This document shows, piece by piece, positions 8,044 through 9,861 of a stretch of 9,861 bases of DNA (positions within the stretch are counted from its first letter, which is position 1; the number at the start of each line of letters is the position of its first letter). The position numbers and the translations under genes are program-made. The stretch is from JAGOBX01 sp017999075 [NCBI: Candidatus Babelota bacterium]. GTDB taxonomy: Bacteria; JAGOBX01. The notes beneath the pieces were generated by a model. The model did not search any database, was not told the DNA's origin, and saw nothing but the letters and a program-made list of their open reading frames with translations. The stretch lies in contig JAGOBX010000097.1 in assembly GCA_017999075.1 (NCBI GenBank), forward strand, positions 1 through 9,861, in the 5' to 3' direction.

Positions 8044-8048
8044 GGGGG
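8042..8048 (+). promoter_or_regulatory. Strong Shine-Dalgarno AAGGGGG of the aldolase gene
   Basis: AAGGGGG ends six bases before the ATG at 8055, which fixes the start of the ADH synthase-like gene. It is the strongest ribosome site in the window; the minus-strand genes have weak or no such sites. Confidence 0.8.
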
Positions 8049-8054
8049 AAAAAA

Positions 8055-8846
8055 ATGATAGGAAAAAATATAAGATTGGAGCGAATCATAGATAGAAATA
8101 CAGGCAAATCTGTTATAATACCTATGGATCATGGTTTTTCAGTGGGCCCGATTAAAGGCCTTGAAGATATGAAAACAACGATTAATTCAATTGCAGCAGG
8201 CGGAGCTAACGCGATCATACTTCATAAAGGAATAATAATGAATGGCCATAGAAGACGCGGCAAAGACATAGGTTTAATTATACATTTGTCAGGAAGCACT
8301 TCAATAAGTTCAGATCCCAATGCAAAAGTATTAGTATGTTCTGTTGAAGAAGCTGTGCGTCTTGGTTCGGACTGTGTTTCAATACACATAAATCTCGGCG
8401 CTGAAACCGAAACAAAAATGCTTGAAGATTTTGGGTTTATATCAAAAAAATGTATGGAGTGGGGAATGCCGCTGCTTGCAATGATGTACACACGCGGAAA
8501 AAATATAAAAAAAGAAAATGATGCGGATATAGTTAAGCATGCAGCTCGCGTAGCAGCCGAAGTCGGAGCAGATATTGTTAAAGTTTCTTACACCGGAAGC
8601 GAATCAAGTTTTAAAAAAGTAATTAAAGGATGTCCGATTCCTGTGATGATTGCAGGCGGAGAATTTATAGAAAGCGAAAAAGAATTTCTTGAACTTATAA
8701 ATTCATCTATAAAAGCAGGAGCAGCAGGCGTTACAATAGGCAGAAATGCTTTTGCTCATAAAACTCCGGAAAAAATGGTAAGGGCAATAACATCAATAGT
8801 TCATCAGAAAAAATCCGTTAAAGAAGCCCTGCAATATCTGAATTAA
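8055..8846 (+). CDS. aroA': 2-amino-3,7-dideoxy-D-threo-hept-6-ulosonate (ADH) synthase-like class I aldolase
   Basis: The product is 263 residues, a complete single-domain TIM barrel of the DeoC/LacD/archaeal FBA superfamily, close in length to MJ0400 of Methanocaldococcus (273). Visible motifs are PMDHGFSVGP (23-32), ILHKG (55-59), HLSGSTSISSDPN (77-89), MYTRGK (144-149), ADIVKVSYTG (172-181), IAGGE (199-203) and GVTIGRNAF (225-233). K176 is the expected Schiff-base lysine, with D25 and Y145 as acid-base residues; all three keep the spacing recalled for MJ0400. The commoner MYPRG reads MYTRG here. The enzyme condenses 6-deoxy-5-ketofructose 1-phosphate with aspartate semialdehyde to give the precursor of 3-dehydroquinate. 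The 3-dehydroquinate synthase II gene follows after 26 bases, strongly supporting this role. The alternative is a GriI-like aldolase for 3-amino-4-hydroxybenzoate. Starts at ATG with AAGGGGG six bases upstream, under its own promoter. Confidence 0.88.
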   Translation: MIGKNIRLERIIDRNTGKSVIIPMDHGFSVGPIKGLEDMKTTINSIAAGGANAIILHKGIIMNGHRRRGKDIGLIIHLSGSTSISSDPNAKVLVCSVEEAVRLGSDCVSIHINLGAETETKMLEDFGFISKKCMEWGMPLLAMMYTRGKNIKKENDADIVKHAARVAAEVGADIVKVSYTGSESSFKKVIKGCPIPVMIAGGEFIESEKEFLELINSSIKAGAAGVTIGRNAFAHKTPEKMVRAITSIVHQKKSVKEALQYLN

Positions 8847-8872
8847 ATTTTTTTTACATTGAGAGAAAAGAA

Positions 8873-9861
8873 ATGAAAAAAATAATTTTAAAACTCACAG
8901 AAAAATGGAATAAAAATTTAGCTACATTTGCAATAGAAAAAGGAATAACTTCATTTTTAACAAATGCGGAAAACGCTGTTAAACTAAAAGAATTAGCAAA
9001 ACTTGAAATCATTGGCGATTTCAACGGCGCAGACAAAATCATAGGAAAAGATTGCGAATACCTGATAATTAAAGATAAATCGGACGAAATCAAAGCCGTT
9101 GAAACAGCCCGCCAGAAACCTGTTATAATCAAATTGTCAAATTGGAAAGTCATACCTATAGAAAACATTATAGCTCAGACTGATAACATAATAGTTGAAA
9201 TAGATTCATTTGAAGAAGCAAAATTATGTTCAGGAATTCTTGAAAAAGGCGTAAAATCATTTGTTGTTGAAACAAAAGATTTAAACGAACTTTCTGAAAT
9301 AACAAATTATTTTCACAGTTCAGAACCTGTAATTTCTCTTATTGATGCCGAAATAGTTTCAATAAAACATCTTCCTGTAACAGACAGAGTATGTATAGAT
9401 TCATGCAATTTAATGAGTTATGGGGAAGGTTTTTTAATCGGTTCATCAAGCCAATGTTTATTTTTAACCCACTCAGAATCAATAGAAAATCCTTATGTGG
9501 CTGCAAGACCATTCAGGGTAAATGCAGGCGCTGTTCATTCATATATAATGATTCCCGGCAATAAAACCAAATATCTGTCCGAAATAAAAGCAGGCGACGA
9601 ATTATTAACTGTATCGTTCGACGGAAAAACAAAACTTAATGTTACAGGAAGAGTTAAAATAGAAAAAAGACCTATGCTTCTTGTTAAAGCAAAATATCAA
9701 GACAATGAATTTTCTGTTGTTTTGCAAAACGCTGAAACTGTAAATTTAACGTCTTCGGAAGGAAAACCTGTTTCAGTTTCAAAATTAAAACAAGGTGATA
9801 AAGTAAAATGCTATGTGGAAAATTCTGGAAGACATTTCGGAATGAGTATAAATGAAACTAT
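8873..9861 (+). CDS. aroB': 3-dehydroquinate synthase II, 3' end cut by window edge
   Basis: Frame starts at ATG 8873-8875 with GAGAG at 8861-8865, seven bases upstream, and runs to the right edge: 329 complete codons without a stop. It is unrelated to classical AroB. Family motifs in order are DRVCIDSC (171-178), [10 protein letters not shown] (184-193), HSES (200-203), [19 protein letters not shown] (206-224), GNKTKYLSE (229-237), GRVKIEKRP (259-267), LQNAETV (284-290), [15 protein letters not shown] (297-311) and GRHFGM (319-324). GRHFGM followed by NET lies very near the normal C-terminus, so only a few residues are missing. The archaeal enzyme (MJ1249) oxidatively deaminates and cyclises ADH to 3-dehydroquinate using NAD, feeding the shikimate pathway to aromatic amino acids. 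GriH-like relatives make 3-amino-4-hydroxybenzoate instead. It forms a two-gene operon with the aldolase 26 bases upstream. Confidence 0.92.
   Translation, partial: MKKIILKLTEKWNKNLATFAIEKGITSFLTNAENAVKLKELAKLEIIGDFNGADKIIGKDCEYLIIKDKSDEIKAVETARQKPVIIKLSNWKVIPIENIIAQTDNIIVEIDSFEEAKLCSGILEKGVKSFVVETKDLNELSEITNYFHSSEPVISLIDAEIVSIKHLPVTDRVCIDSCNLMSYGEGFLIGSSSQCLFLTHSESIENPYVAARPFRVNAGAVHSYIMIPGNKTKYLSEIKAGDELLTVSFDGKTKLNVTGRVKIEKRPMLLVKAKYQDNEFSVVLQNAETVNLTSSEGKPVSVSKLKQGDKVKCYVENSGRHFGMSINET

Larger units (their letters stand above)
7764..8054. other. Divergent intergenic regulatory region
   Basis: These 291 non-coding bases separate two divergently transcribed operons and are almost entirely A/T. 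The rightward promoter, leader and ribosome site are listed separately. Within the rightward leader two weak stem-loops can be drawn: AAAATG/CATTTT (7934-7939 with 7946-7951) and AGAAA/TTTCT (7953-7957 with 7964-7968). The second is followed by a short T run at 7972-7977 that faintly resembles an attenuator, but its stem is too weak to call a terminator. No tRNA, small gene or known riboswitch was recognised. Confidence 0.6.

Noticed and set aside
8222-8491. Minus-strand open frame of 89 codons
   Set aside because: Antisense to the ADH synthase-like gene, with no independent support.
8854-9168. Minus-strand open frame of 104 codons
   Set aside because: Antisense to the 3-dehydroquinate synthase II gene, whose motifs are unambiguous.

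Overview
The window is an AT-rich (about 30% GC by eye) stretch of what looks like a bacterial chromosome. It is densely coding, uses TGA and TAA as stops, and has Shine-Dalgarno sites and a sigma70-type promoter. The mix of a PAS hybrid histidine kinase, a B12-dependent radical SAM protein, a YfhO-type membrane protein and an archaeal-type early shikimate pair would fit an AT-rich Desulfobacterota-like or candidate-phylum bacterium. This placement is inference only. No tRNA, rRNA, CRISPR array, transposase or integrase was seen.

Left block (1-7763, minus strand): five co-directional genes are packed tightly and read from right to left. They are an asparagine synthase-type amidotransferase (asnB), an LhgO-like FAD oxidoreductase, a soluble PAS-HisKA-ATPase-receiver hybrid kinase, a B12-binding radical SAM protein, and a large YfhO-like GT-C membrane protein that runs off the left edge. 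The gaps are 38, 64, -8 and 5 bases, so they are probably one transcription unit, with the last three translationally coupled. AsnB plus radical SAM plus YfhO is typical of surface glycan or lipid modification loci. The kinase inside the block may supply its regulation. The specific product cannot be read from sequence.

Centre (7764-8054): a 291-base divergent intergenic region. It carries a near-consensus promoter facing right, a leader of about 120 bases with small hairpins, and a 7-bp hairpin directly against a strong Shine-Dalgarno. The asnB side has no clear Shine-Dalgarno.

Right block (8055-9861, plus strand): a two-gene operon. The first gene is a 2-amino-3,7-dideoxy-D-threo-hept-6-ulosonate (ADH) synthase-like class I aldolase. 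The second is 3-dehydroquinate synthase II, cut by the right edge only a few codons before its expected end. Together they would make 3-dehydroquinate from aspartate semialdehyde and a sugar-derived donor, bypassing DAHP synthase and AroB. Related pairs are also known to make 3-amino-4-hydroxybenzoate, so the product remains open.
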